A DNA stretch of 64,000 nt from Paracoccus sp. DMF-8 (lineage in GTDB: Bacteria > Pseudomonadota > Alphaproteobacteria > Rhodobacterales > Rhodobacteraceae): NCBI RefSeq assembly GCF_029309835.1, contig NZ_JARJHL010000005.1:62001-126000 (forward strand). The letters run 5' to 3'. Under the pieces are notes generated by a model. It was not told where the DNA came from. It made no database searches and saw only the letters and a program-made list of their open reading frames with translations. Positions 8,703 to 17,951 of the stretch are shown piece by piece. Made by a program: the position numbers and the translations under genes. Positions within the stretch are counted from its first letter, which is position 1. Every line of letters begins with the position of its first letter.

Positions 8703-9991
8703 ATGAAAAAGATCAAACCCATCCTCCGCGGCGAACATTACTACATCCGTCGGCGCGTCCCGAGGCGCTACCAGCATGTCGACACGCGTGGTTACATCCA
8801 GATATGCCTGTTCACCGACAGTCTGAAACTGGCCGAGGACAAGGCGCAGACCATCTGGCGCGAGATGATCGAGGCATGGGAATCCAAGCTGGAAGGGCGT
8901 CACGACGACGCCGAGGCCCGCATGGCGGCCGCGCATAACCTCGCCCAGAGACGAGGCTATGCCTGGTCCCCGTCGATCGCGTCGCTGCCCTACAGCTATC
9001 GGAGCTGTTGAAGCGATCTGAAGCTGCCGTCGACTCGCGTGGTCGACTGAATCTTCAAGAGGCGGATGCTGCAATGGGGTTGGTCCCTGCGCCGTCCGTA
9101 TCTGTTTCGAAGTCGCTGGATGAGTTCTACAGGCTCGCAAAAGACCGCACGGTCGGCAAGAAGGATGACCAGATGCGGCGCCACCGCGCGCCGCGCGCAA
9201 AGGCGATTGCGAACTGGGTCAAGGTGAATGGCGATCAGGATCTGGGCGCGATCACCACCGACGACTGCTTCACCTTCCGCAGCTGGTGGGCAGATCGGGT
9301 CGCGGATGGCAAGGTCATGGCCGCCAGCGCGAACAAGGATTTCACCTATCTGAACGCGATGTGGAAAGTGGTCGCCCGCGCCAAGTCGATCAAGCTGCTC
9401 TATTCCATGGCTGGGGTGCCGCTATCAGAAGCCGGGACAAAAAAGCGAACGCGCCTGCCCTTTTCCGATGCGTGGATCCGCGACAAGCTGCTGGCGGCCG
9501 GCGCGCTCGATGGCCTGAACGACGATGCGCGCTATATCCTTCTTGCCCTGATCAACACCGGCGCGCGGCCGAGCGAAATCGCGGGCCTCATGCCCGAGGA
9601 CATCAAGCTCGACGCCAAGGTGCCGCATATCCTGATCCAGCCCAATGCGAACCGCGCGCTGAAGAACGCTCATTCCGAACGCTACATTCCCCTGACCGGA
9701 ATCAGCCTTGACGCAATCAAGGCCATGAAGGGCGGGTTTCCGCGCTACGCGACGAACAGCGCGACGCTGTCGGCGACAGTCAACAAGTTCTTGTCCGAAA
9801 ACAAGCTGCTCGAAACGCCGGATCACTCCATGTATGGCCTGCGCCATGCCTTCGAGGACCGGTTGCTGGTCGGCGGGATCGACGAGCGCGTGCGGCGCGA
9901 TCTGATGGGGCACGGGCTGAAGCGCGAGAAATACGGCCTCGGCGGCGATATGGCCTTCGTTCGCGATCTGTCGCTGCCGCTGGCGCTGTAG
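8703..9991 (+). CDS. Tyrosine recombinase/integrase, one frameshift
   Basis: Site-specific recombinase of the phage-integrase family, about 430 residues when joined. The N-terminal part (KKIKPILRGEHYYIRRRVP) resembles the DUF6538-type head of alphaproteobacterial integrases. The catalytic half has box I Arg in NTGARPSEIAGL, box II in MYGLRHAF (with Tyr where His usually starts the HxLRH motif), GH in LMGHGLKREKYG and a terminal Tyr in the same segment. The frame changes near 8966; one missing G after TGG restores a continuous protein through RVAALQLSELLKRS. It marks the start of a mobile segment. No tRNA or clear attachment site was found next to it. Confidence 0.85.
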
Positions 9992-10018
9992 GTTAGGCTG
10001 CCTTCCTTGCCTTCAGCA

Positions 10019-11335
10019 ATGCCCGCGCCCGCCCCCGAGGTTCCCCCGACCTTCCCCGACCAGAAGCCGGGCGGCGCCGTTCGGTTGGGCCAGCCGGAAA
10101 CGGGCGAAATCATGGACGGCGTGTTCATGGGGAAACCCCGGAAGGCAACGCCCGCGTCCGCATCAAGGGACAGACGATCGACCTGACGCCCGAGCAATTC
10201 GACATGGGTCGCGATGCCGTCGGCCAGATCGAGGCCGCGCAGAAGGAATCACCCGCGCCGGCTGCCGCCCTGGACGGGGAAATTATCACCCCCGAAGATG
10301 ACGAACGACGCCGGCATGAAGCGGCGCGCGCTGCGGGCTTTGAACTTAGGGCTCCCCCTGTCCCGCTGGTGGCCCCTGGTGGACCGCCGCCAACGACGCC
10401 ACGAAAGCGGCTATCGTCAAAGAGGCTGGCCCAGCTACTGCCAGAGAATACCGCAAGGCGATGGTCTGGGACGGCATGTCCGATGGCGGAAAGCGCGCAC
10501 TGCAAGAAGCCTATGGTCGCCTCTACCGCAATGGGACTATCAGCAATGCAGGCACGATCGAGGCCCCGCGACCGGTGCTGACGGCACCTCCCCAAGACCT
10601 GCCGCAAGCCGTTGATGCTCGTGAAACGGCCCAAGGTGATCGTCAAACCATCTTGTCGCCATCAGGTGCGCAACAAGGACCGGCAAACTGGCCGTGGCGC
10701 GGCAAGAAAATGAACCGCTCGACGCGGCCTCGCGCGACCGCCGATTATCTGGCCCCCGGCAACATCATCCAGGGGTATGGCGGCGAACATCAGCGCGTGC
10801 TGGCGTTCGATCCCGCGACCAGCACGGTTACGATCGAGGCCGTCGAACGCCGTGGCGAAGAATGGGTTGCGACGGGCGAAACGCGCACGCACGGAACCAT
10901 GCCCGAAGATCGCGCGCTTATGCGCGGGCCGGTTGAGCGCGCGCCGAACACGATCGATGTTGCGGCGGCCGAGGCCAACCCCGAGCCGACCGAGGCGCAG
11001 AAAGAGGCGGGGAATTATCGGAAAGGTCACACGCGCTGGAACGGACTTGATCTGTCCATCGAGAATGCAAAGGGCAGCGAGCGGCGCGGGACCGATCCCA
11101 ATGGGCAAGAATGGTCGGTCACCATGCCCGCGCATTATGGCTATTTCCGGGGCACGGAAGGCGCGGACGGCGACCATGTGGATTTCTACATGGGCGACAA
11201 TCCGGACGCGCCCCATGCTTTTGTCATCGACCAGGTGGATGCAGAAACCGGGGCCTATGATGAGGCCAAGGTCATGCTGGGGTTCGACTCGGTTGACGCG
11301 GCGCGGGTGGCGCACGAATCCGCGTTCTCGGAGAG
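10019..11335 (+). pseudogene. Truncated phage/ICE multidomain protein with pyrophosphatase-like domain
   Basis: A remnant following the recombinase. Pieces in three frames read in order: PEVPPTFPDQKPGG, then GRDAVGQIEAAQKESP with EIITPEDDERRRHEAA, then REYRKAMVWDGMSDGGKRAL, leading into one long frame to 11335. The last 110 residues have KGHTRWNGLDLSIENAKG, HYGYFRGTEGADGDHVDFYMG and VMLGFDSVDAARVAHES, recognisable as the inorganic-pyrophosphatase-like domain found near the end of very large phage and mobile-element proteins. The coding match stops abruptly after the FSE residues, where IS481-type sequence begins. The frame changes at the front may be sequence errors; the end is a genuine truncation. 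Confidence 0.65.
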
Positions 11336-11582
11336 ATGCCATGCCGCTGCAGACAGCGGTGCAGCGCAGATCGTGTCAGGTGCGGGATCGACGGCTGCAG
11401 GGCATAAAGGCAATCGTCCAATGGCAGCAGCGTATGGCGCCGGAATGCCACGACCATTGCTTCTTCCGCCTCGGTCAGCACGGTGGATCGTGGCGCCAAC
11501 GGCCCAGTCTTCATATCCTCGACCGTCGCGCGCTTGCGCCACTTCGCAACGGTCTTGGGGTTGACGCCGTCCTGCGCGGCGA
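11335..11582 (-). mobile_element. IS481-family transposase fragment
   Basis: The minus strand encodes DGVNPKTVAKWRKR, then GPLAPRSTVLTEAEEAMV and HTLLPLDDCLYALQ, ending HLTRSALHRCLQRHGIS. This is the helix-turn-helix N-terminal domain of IS481-type transposases (Mu-like HTH, before the DDE catalytic core). The protein starts and ends abruptly: the usual first 30 residues and the whole DDE domain are missing. One end joins the truncated phage-type gene, the other abuts a palindrome, so this is a relic of an insertion followed by deletion. Confidence 0.8.
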
Positions 11583-11600
11583 TTGATCCACTGGATCAAT
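11582..11600. repeat. 19-base palindrome at edge of IS remnant
   Basis: ATTGATCCA, C, TGGATCAAT: nine-base perfect arms with a single central base, exactly where the transposase reading frame is lost. It has the same one-base-centre layout as the palindrome at 8439-8455. Confidence 0.6.
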
Positions 11601-12182
11601 CCCTTATCGCTTGGCCCCCAGGCTCAGCTGCGCGAGCGAAGCTTGCGATCATTCGGGCCAGCCCTCGGACCAATGGCGGATTTGCGCGCCAAATCCCTGC
11701 CCGAGAGGCTGCGAGTTCAAGACCGTGTCTGCGCGTCCATGGGAACATTTGGCCGCAGTCTCGGACAAGCCTGCTGCTGGCAGGCGATGACGCGGGCCCA
11801 TCGCCATATCGGATCAACTGTTTCGCAATGGACAATCCAGTTGGAAGGGCGCCAAGCGTGACCCCGGTCTGAGCCCCGCTTCGGACAGATCGACAAGCAG
11901 CCTGTCGAAAATCTGGTCTGAAAACGGAAATAGCGGTCTGGGTGTTCAGGCCGCCGCACCGGCAAGGCTTGAAGAGCAGGCACCGCTTCACCCAACCGAC
12001 ATTGAACAGGATAGGTCTTTCTTCAGGCGTTTTCAACGATGGCAATCGGCCTGACCATCGACCTCAACACCGCCGGGGCACTTGCCCGGCGGCGCGCGAT
12101 CATCGCCCCCGGACAACCGGCGTCAGGGCGACCGTCATGCCGGTGGGCTTGGCGGCGCCTTTGGCCCCCGGAAATGCGCGGA
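11601..12182. other. Non-coding stretch between mobile remnant and esterase
   Basis: About 580 bases without a gene I can recognise. Open frames exist on both strands but none gives family-like sequence or a plausible ribosome-binding site. Part of it may be decayed mobile DNA, since it lies between the transposase fragment and the end of the carnitine operon. Confidence 0.5.
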
Positions 12183-13088
12183 TCAACCGCTGCGGCGACA
12201 GGCAGCCGACGCCAACACGGCGATCTGAACCAGAATGGCCTGAAAGCTGCGCCGCACCCGGTCCGAACGGTGACGCGCGCGCAAAAAGCCATGCGGCAGG
12301 TCGGGTTCGTTGCGCAGGGTCGCCTCCGCTCCGGCCCGGGTCAGCCGCGCCGCATAGTCCCGCCCGTCATCGCGCAGCGGATCGACATCGGCGGTGACAA
12401 TGAAGGCCGGGGACAGATCCGCGTGCAGGCGCGCGGACAGGGGGGCCGCCAGCGGGTCGGAAACCGGCCCTTCCGGCCCTTCGCCGTGCAGCGCGGCGCG
12501 GTAGCCATGCAGGTCCCGCGTCCGCAGCAAGGGCGCCTCGGCATTTTCGCGATAAGAGGCCGCGCTGCCGTCGCCACCAAGTCCGGGATAGATCAGAACC
12601 TGCCCGAGCGGGGCCGCATCGGTTTCGGCAAGGCAAAGCGCCGCCGCCAGCATCCCGCCCGCGCTGTCCCCGACAACCACAGCCCGACGGACAGAGGCAA
12701 GCGCGCGCCAGACGGCACGGGCATCGTCAAGCTGGGCGGGCCAGCGATGTTCGGGGGCCAGCCGATAATCCACCGCCACGACCTGTAACCCGGTCGCATC
12801 GGCGATTTCGGCGCAGATGTCATCATGGCTGTCCAGACCGCCGACGACGAAACCGCCGCCATGCAGATACAGCACGAAAACCGGCGTTTCGGCGCCATAG
12901 ACGCGGCAGCCCACCCCCGCGATCACGCGATCCGCCACCGCCAGCCCCGGCGGGCGCGGAGCCCGGAACAGATCGCACATCGCGTTGTAGGAACGGCGGT
13001 TTTCGGCGGTGCTGGCGCCATTCGCATCTGCCGGATAGGCGGCTTCGGTCGCGGCGATGAAGTCCAGCACCTGCGGATCGCGGATCAT
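12183..13088 (-). CDS. Alpha/beta hydrolase, hormone-sensitive-lipase family esterase
   Basis: A 301-residue HSL-type (family IV) carboxylesterase. Visible: the oxyanion motif HGGGF (YLHGGGFVVGG), the nucleophile elbow GDSAGG, the Asp in DVDPLRDDG and the His in LPHGFL, so the triad is complete. It has no signal peptide and is expected in the cytoplasm. Its ATG overlaps the stop of the ABC ATPase (ATGA), making it the last gene of the carnitine operon starting at 20436. That context suggests it releases carnitine from imported O-acylcarnitines, which is an inference. Intact. Confidence 0.85.
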   Translation of the reverse strand: MIRDPQVLDFIAATEAAYPADANGASTAENRRSYNAMCDLFRAPRPPGLAVADRVIAGVGCRVYGAETPVFVLYLHGGGFVVGGLDSHDDICAEIADATGLQVVAVDYRLAPEHRWPAQLDDARAVWRALASVRRAVVVGDSAGGMLAAALCLAETDAAPLGQVLIYPGLGGDGSAASYRENAEAPLLRTRDLHGYRAALHGEGPEGPVSDPLAAPLSARLHADLSPAFIVTADVDPLRDDGRDYAARLTRAGAEATLRNEPDLPHGFLRARHRSDRVRRSFQAILVQIAVLASAACRRSG

Positions 13089-14686
13089 GCCGCGCCCTCG
13101 GCGATGCGGCGGGTCAGCCAGTCGGGATCGGGCTGCGGAACCGAGGCCAGCAGTTCGGCGGTATAGGGATGGCGCGGCGGGTCCAGCACCTCGGCCCGGG
13201 CGCCGCGATCCATCACCTGACCCTGCCGCATGACCACGACCTCGTCGGCGATGGCGCGGACGGTGGCGATGTCATGGGTAATGAACATGTAAGTCAGCCC
13301 CTGTTCGTCCTGCAACCGGCTGAGCAGCCTCAGGATTCCTTCAGCGACAAGCTGATCCAGCGCGCTGGTCACCTCATCGCAGATAATCACCTCGGGACCG
13401 GCGGCCAGCGCGCGGGCGATGCCGATGCGCTGCTTCTGGCCGCCCGAGAGTTCGCCCGGCAGGCGGTCAAGGAAACGCTTCGGCTCCAGCTCGATCTGGT
13501 CCATCAACTGTTCCAGCCGTTCGTCCCGCGCCCGCCCGGTCAGGCCGGTGTAGAACGACAGCGGCCGCGACAGGATCTGGCGGGTGGTCTGACGCGGGTT
13601 CAGCGCGGTATCGGCCATCTGATAGATCATCTGCACCTGCCGCAACTGTTCGCGCGTGCGCCCGGCAAGGCCTGCGGGCAGGGTCTGGCCGTTCAGCTCG
13701 ACCCGGCCCTTGACCGGGGGCAGCAAGCCGGTGATGACCCGCGCGGTCGTCGATTTGCCCGACCCGGATTCACCCACGACCGCCACCGTCGCCCCTTTCG
13801 GCAGCGAAAATTCGACATCGCGCAGAACCAGAGCGGAACCGTAACCCGCCGTCACATCCGCAATGCGGATCGCGGGATGGCCGGCCACCGGCAGCGCGCG
13901 TTCGGGGCGGCGGAATTCGCGCACCGCCCAAAGCGAGCGGGTATAATCCTCGCGCGGGGATTGCATCATCTGGCGGGTCGGGGCCTCTTCGACCTCGCGG
14001 CCGTGACGCATGACCTTGATGCGGTCGGCCATCTGGGCGACGACGGCAAGGTCATGGGTGATGTAGATCGCCGCCGTGCCAAAGCTTTCGACCGCCTGCC
14101 GGATCGCGGCCAGAACGCCGATCTGGGTCGTCACGTCCAGCGCGGTCGTCGGTTCGTCAAAGACGATCAGGTCGGGACGGCAGGCCATCGCCATCGCCAC
14201 CATCGCCCGCTGCAACTGACCGCCCGAAACCTGATGCGGAAAGCGCAGCCCGAACCGGTCGGGGCCGGGCAGGTGCATGCGGGCGTAAAGCTCTCGGGCA
14301 AAGGTTTCGCTGTCGGCGCGGCTGGCGGTGCGGTGGATCTTCGGCCCTTCGCAGAACTGTTCGATCAGCCGCCACGCGGGGTTGAAACTGGCCGCCGCCG
14401 ATTGCGCGACATAGGCGATGCGGCGGCCGCGAAGGGCGGCACGGCGGCGGTCGGGCAGCGTCAGCAGGTCAGTGCCGTCAAAGACCACCCTGCCCCCGGC
14501 AAAGCGCAACCCCGGCGCGGCATAGCCCATCGCCGCCAGCCCGAGCGTCGATTTCCCCGCCCCGGATTCGCCGATCAGCCCGACGACCTCGCCCCTGCCG
14601 ACCTGCAGATTGACGCCGTGCAGGATCGGGGTCCATCCGTCATCGCCGCGCGCCTCTATTTTCAGGTTCTGAATGTCCAGCAGCAT
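13085..14686 (-). CDS. Dipeptide-type ABC transporter ATPase, fused double domain
   Basis: A 533-residue protein with two complete ATPase domains, equivalent to DppD plus DppF. Domain 1 has Walker A GESGAGKST and signature VSGGQLQRAM with Walker B LIVFDEPTTALD; domain 2 has GESGSGKST, LSGGQKQRIGIARAL and VIICDEVTSALD. It powers the adjacent permeases in the inner membrane. The operon carries carnitine dehydrogenase and BKACE, so carnitine or an acylcarnitine is the likely cargo rather than a peptide. The permease stop lies four bases upstream; the stop overlaps the esterase start. Intact. Confidence 0.9.
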   Translation of the reverse strand: MLLDIQNLKIEARGDDGWTPILHGVNLQVGRGEVVGLIGESGAGKSTLGLAAMGYAAPGLRFAGGRVVFDGTDLLTLPDRRRAALRGRRIAYVAQSAAASFNPAWRLIEQFCEGPKIHRTASRADSETFARELYARMHLPGPDRFGLRFPHQVSGGQLQRAMVAMAMACRPDLIVFDEPTTALDVTTQIGVLAAIRQAVESFGTAAIYITHDLAVVAQMADRIKVMRHGREVEEAPTRQMMQSPREDYTRSLWAVREFRRPERALPVAGHPAIRIADVTAGYGSALVLRDVEFSLPKGATVAVVGESGSGKSTTARVITGLLPPVKGRVELNGQTLPAGLAGRTREQLRQVQMIYQMADTALNPRQTTRQILSRPLSFYTGLTGRARDERLEQLMDQIELEPKRFLDRLPGELSGGQKQRIGIARALAAGPEVIICDEVTSALDQLVAEGILRLLSRLQDEQGLTYMFITHDIATVRAIADEVVVMRQGQVMDRGARAEVLDPPRHPYTAELLASVPQPDPDWLTRRIAEGAA

Positions 14687-14690
14687 GGCG

Positions 14691-15521
14691 TCAGTCCTTC
14701 AGGCCAGAGGCGCGGTGAAGCATCCAGTCCACCACGAAATTGACGGCGACGGTCAGCACCGCGATACAGGCCGCCGGCAGCAGGGGCGTCGTGTCGCCAA
14801 AGGTGATCAACGCCGCATTGTCGCGCACCATGCCCCCCCAATCCGCCATGGGCGGCGGCAGTCCCAGCCCCAGAAAGCTGAGCGCCGAGATGGTCAGAAA
14901 AACGAAACAGAACCGCAGCCCGAATTCCGCGATCAGGGGGGCGGCGATATTGGGCAGGACCTCGCGGCGGATGATCCACCATGTCCCCTCGCCGCGCAGC
15001 CGGGCGGCCTCGACATAATCCATGACGATGACATTCATCGCGGTGGCGCGGGTCAGGCGATAGACGCGGGTGGCGTCCAGCACCGCGATCACCATGACCA
15101 GATTCCACACGCCCGGCCCAAGTGCCGACAGCGCCAGCAGCGTAAAGATCAGCGCGGGCACCGCCATCAGGATATCGACGATGCGCGACAGGATCATGTC
15201 CGGCCAGCCGCCAAGCGTCGCGGCCAGAAGCCCGGTGACCGCCCCGATGGCAAAGGCCAGCGCGGTCGTGACCAGCGCCACGCCGACGGTGTTGCGCGCG
15301 CCCCAGATCAGGCGGGACAGCATGTCGCGGCCAAGGTTGTCGGTGCCCAGCAGATGGTCGCCGCCCTGCGGCTCGAACTGGGCGCCGACGATTTCGGCCT
15401 CTCCGTAAGGGGCGAGCAGCGGGGCAAGGATCGCGACGATGGCATAGGCCACAATGATCGCGATGCCCAGCATGGCGGTGACGGGCATCTGGCGCAGGGT
15501 GCGGGTCAGGGTGCTCGCCAT
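14691..15521 (-). CDS. ABC transporter permease (DppC type)
   Basis: A 276-residue inner-membrane permease of the binding-protein-dependent peptide/nickel family. It has the DppC-like periplasmic loop DHLLGTDNLGRDMLSR and the ATPase-contact EAA loop YVEAARLRGEGTWWIIRREVLPN (quoted in part: EAARLRGEGTWWI). About six membrane helices. The start at 15521 (MASTLTRTL) is preferred over an upstream alternative at 15572, which would overlap the DppB-type gene and adds a Cys-rich stretch with no family character. It lies 4 bases after the DppB-type stop. Intact. Confidence 0.88.
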   Translation of the reverse strand: MASTLTRTLRQMPVTAMLGIAIIVAYAIVAILAPLLAPYGEAEIVGAQFEPQGGDHLLGTDNLGRDMLSRLIWGARNTVGVALVTTALAFAIGAVTGLLAATLGGWPDMILSRIVDILMAVPALIFTLLALSALGPGVWNLVMVIAVLDATRVYRLTRATAMNVIVMDYVEAARLRGEGTWWIIRREVLPNIAAPLIAEFGLRFCFVFLTISALSFLGLGLPPPMADWGGMVRDNAALITFGDTTPLLPAACIAVLTVAVNFVVDWMLHRASGLKD

Positions 15522-15525
15522 GGCC

Positions 15526-16500
15526 CTACCTCGGATGCAGCAGGCGCGGGTTGGTGGCGATCGCCAGCACATCCGCGATGATGTTCAGCAGGATATAGAC
15601 GGCGGCAAAGATCAGGGCGCAGGCCTGCACCACCGGCATGTCGCGGTTGCTGACGCTGTCGACCATCAACTGGCCTAGTCCGGGATAGACGAAAACCACC
15701 TCGACGATGACGACGCCGGTGATCAGCCATGCGACGTTCAGCGCGATGACATTGATGACCGGGGCCAGCGCATTCGGCAGCGCGTGGCGGGTGACGATGC
15801 GCCAGCGCGGCACGCCTTTCAGCCGGGCCATGGCGATGTAGGGCGCGCCCAGCACATTGACGACCGCCGCCCGCGTCATCCGCATCATATGGGCGGTGAC
15901 GACCAGAACCAGCGTCAGCGCGGGCAGAAAGGCGCGCGCCAGCATCTGGCCAAGGCCGGGATCGACGCCCGGATCGGCGATGGACGGAAACCAGCCCATC
16001 TGCACCGACAGCCAGAACATCAGGATATAGGCGATGAAGAATTCCGGAAAGGAAATCGCCGACAGCGTGACGACATTGGCGATGCGGTCGAACCATGTCC
16101 CCCGCCACAGCGCCGCCAGCAACCCCAGCACCACGGCAAAGGGGATCGCGATGACTGCGGCATAGGCCGCCAGAAACATCGTATTGCCCAGCCTCGCCGC
16201 CAGCAGCTCCGCAACCGGCCTGCCATTGGCCAGCGAATTGCCGAAATCGCCGCTCAGGATACCGCCGATCCAGTCGAAATATCGCGTGATCAGGGGCTGA
16301 TCCAGACCCAGGTCGCGGCGCAGCGCCGCGACGGTTTCCTGTGTCGCGGACTGGCCAAGGATCTGCTGGGCGATGTCGCCCGGCAGCAGGCTGACCGCCA
16401 GAAAGACAAGGATCGAAATGACCAGAAGCGTGAAAAGGCCGATGGCGAACCGCGTCAGGATCATTCGGGTCAGGGGGTGGCTGGGGGCGCTTTTGCTCAT
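15526..16500 (-). CDS. ABC transporter permease (DppB type)
   Basis: A 324-residue permease with the DppB N-terminal pattern (RFAIGLFTLLVISILVF then LPGDIAQQILGQ), the loop GLDQPLITRYFDW, and the EAA-type loop YIAMARLKGVPRWRI near residue 200. About six helices. It pairs with the DppC-type gene to form the membrane channel. Its ATG overlaps the carnitine dehydrogenase stop, so it is translated from the same message. Intact. Confidence 0.88.
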   Translation of the reverse strand: MSKSAPSHPLTRMILTRFAIGLFTLLVISILVFLAVSLLPGDIAQQILGQSATQETVAALRRDLGLDQPLITRYFDWIGGILSGDFGNSLANGRPVAELLAARLGNTMFLAAYAAVIAIPFAVVLGLLAALWRGTWFDRIANVVTLSAISFPEFFIAYILMFWLSVQMGWFPSIADPGVDPGLGQMLARAFLPALTLVLVVTAHMMRMTRAAVVNVLGAPYIAMARLKGVPRWRIVTRHALPNALAPVINVIALNVAWLITGVVIVEVVFVYPGLGQLMVDSVSNRDMPVVQACALIFAAVYILLNIIADVLAIATNPRLLHPR

Positions 16501-17951
16501 GCGGCGGGTTCCCTTGCGCGCAGGGTGCGGATACCGGCGCCCGCATGTTCGGGAATGGGGCCGGTTTCCAGCCGGGCGATATCGTCCAGCCGATGCACAA
16601 GCTGATCGGGCATCGGCGCGGAACGCGCTTCGGCGGTGTTGACGAAAACCAGCATATGTTCCCCGGTCGCCGCCTCTTCGTCATTTTCGCGCAGAATGCG
16701 GTGATGCAGGCGGAAACGCTTGGCATCATGGCCCAGCAGACGGGTTTCGACGCGCAGCTTTTCGCCCGCCTTGATCTCGGCCAGATGGCGGATATGGGTT
16801 TCGACGGTATAGGCGGAAAAGCCGCGCGCGATCCATGTTTCGTCCAGACCCATATGGACCAGAAAGGCGTCGGTCGCGTCGCCGAAGACCTGAAGATAGC
16901 GAAATTCGGTCATATGGCCGTTGTAATCGACCCATGAACCGCCGACCCGCGCCTGATGCAGCATCAGCGGATAGGTCGACGGCGCGGCAAGCTGACGTTT
17001 GTAGAGCCGGTTTTCAGCCTCTCGCAGAGTCCGGCCCGCGCCCCAGTCATTGGCTTTCAGCGCGTGGAAGATGCCAACCAGATTGTCGTCGCGGATGCGT
17101 TCCAGTTCGCGGATGGAATGGGCGCCGGATTGCGCATCCGACTGGCTGGCGATGCGGTCGATCAGGGCGTCGTCAAGGTCGGGCACATCCATCAGCCTGG
17201 TCCATGGCCATTTCAGGGCCGGGCCGAACTGGGCCAGGAAATGCTTCATCCCCGCTTCGCCGCCGGCGATGCGATAGGTTTCGAACAGCCCCATCTGCGC
17301 CCAACGCAGGCCAAAGCCGTAACGGATGATATCGTCGATTTCCTGCGTCGTGGCGATGCCGTCCCGGACCAGCCACAGCGCCTCGCGCCAGACGGCTTCC
17401 AGCAGGCGGTCGCCGATATGGGCGTCGATTTCGCGGGCGATGGTGACGGGCTTCATGCCGACCTGCGCCAGCAGCGCGGATGCGCGGTCCGCCGCCTCGC
17501 CGCCGCCCACAACCTCGACCACCGGCAACAGATAGACCGGGTTGAAGGGATGCGCGACAAGGATACGGTCGGGATGGGCCGCACCCTGACGCAGTTCCGA
17601 CGGCTTGAACCCCGAGGTGGACGAGCCGATGATCGCCCTCGCCGGGGCCGCAGCCTCGATCTCGGCAAGGATGCGGTGTTTCAGGTCCAGCCGTTCGGGC
17701 ACGCTTTCCTGGATGTAATCCGCGCCCGCCACCGCCTCGGCGATCGAGCCCGCCCAGATCAGGCGGCCGGGTTCGGGCAAGGGCGCCTGAAACAGCTTGT
17801 CCCGTGCACGGGCCGCATTGGCCATGACCTCGCCCACGATCCGCCGCGCCTCTGGATGGGGGTCGTAGATGGCCACGTCATGGCCGTTCAGGATGAACCG
17901 CGCGATCCAGCCCCCGCCGATCACACCACCGCCGATTGCCGCGATCTTCAT
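16497..17951 (-). CDS. L-carnitine dehydrogenase fused to hotdog thioesterase
   Basis: A 484-residue bifunctional enzyme. Residues 1 to about 320 are a 3-hydroxyacyl-CoA-dehydrogenase-type NAD oxidoreductase: IAAIGGGVIGGGWIARF (NAD site), QESVPERLDLK, SSTSGFKPSEL, HPFNPVYLLPVVEVV and EIDDIIRYGFGLRWAQMG, matching L-carnitine 3-dehydrogenase. Residues about 335-470 form a hotdog fold (VDYNGHMTEFRYLQVF, then HIRHLAEIKAGEKL), matching the betainyl-CoA thioesterase partner. Together they oxidise L-carnitine to 3-dehydrocarnitine and hydrolyse betainyl-CoA to glycine betaine. The start at 17951 overlaps the binding-protein stop by ATGA. Natural fusions of this kind are known in Rhizobiales and Rhodobacterales. 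Confidence 0.9.
   Translation of the reverse strand: MKIAAIGGGVIGGGWIARFILNGHDVAIYDPHPEARRIVGEVMANAARARDKLFQAPLPEPGRLIWAGSIAEAVAGADYIQESVPERLDLKHRILAEIEAAAPARAIIGSSTSGFKPSELRQGAAHPDRILVAHPFNPVYLLPVVEVVGGGEAADRASALLAQVGMKPVTIAREIDAHIGDRLLEAVWREALWLVRDGIATTQEIDDIIRYGFGLRWAQMGLFETYRIAGGEAGMKHFLAQFGPALKWPWTRLMDVPDLDDALIDRIASQSDAQSGAHSIRELERIRDDNLVGIFHALKANDWGAGRTLREAENRLYKRQLAAPSTYPLMLHQARVGGSWVDYNGHMTEFRYLQVFGDATDAFLVHMGLDETWIARGFSAYTVETHIRHLAEIKAGEKLRVETRLLGHDAKRFRLHHRILRENDEEAATGEHMLVFVNTAEARSAPMPDQLVHRLDDIARLETGPIPEHAGAGIRTLRAREPAA

Noticed and set aside
13169..14743. A 524-codon plus-strand frame across the ABC ATPase gene
   Set aside because: Antisense shadow of a clear double-ATPase protein with Walker motifs; the plus-strand translation has no recognisable domain.
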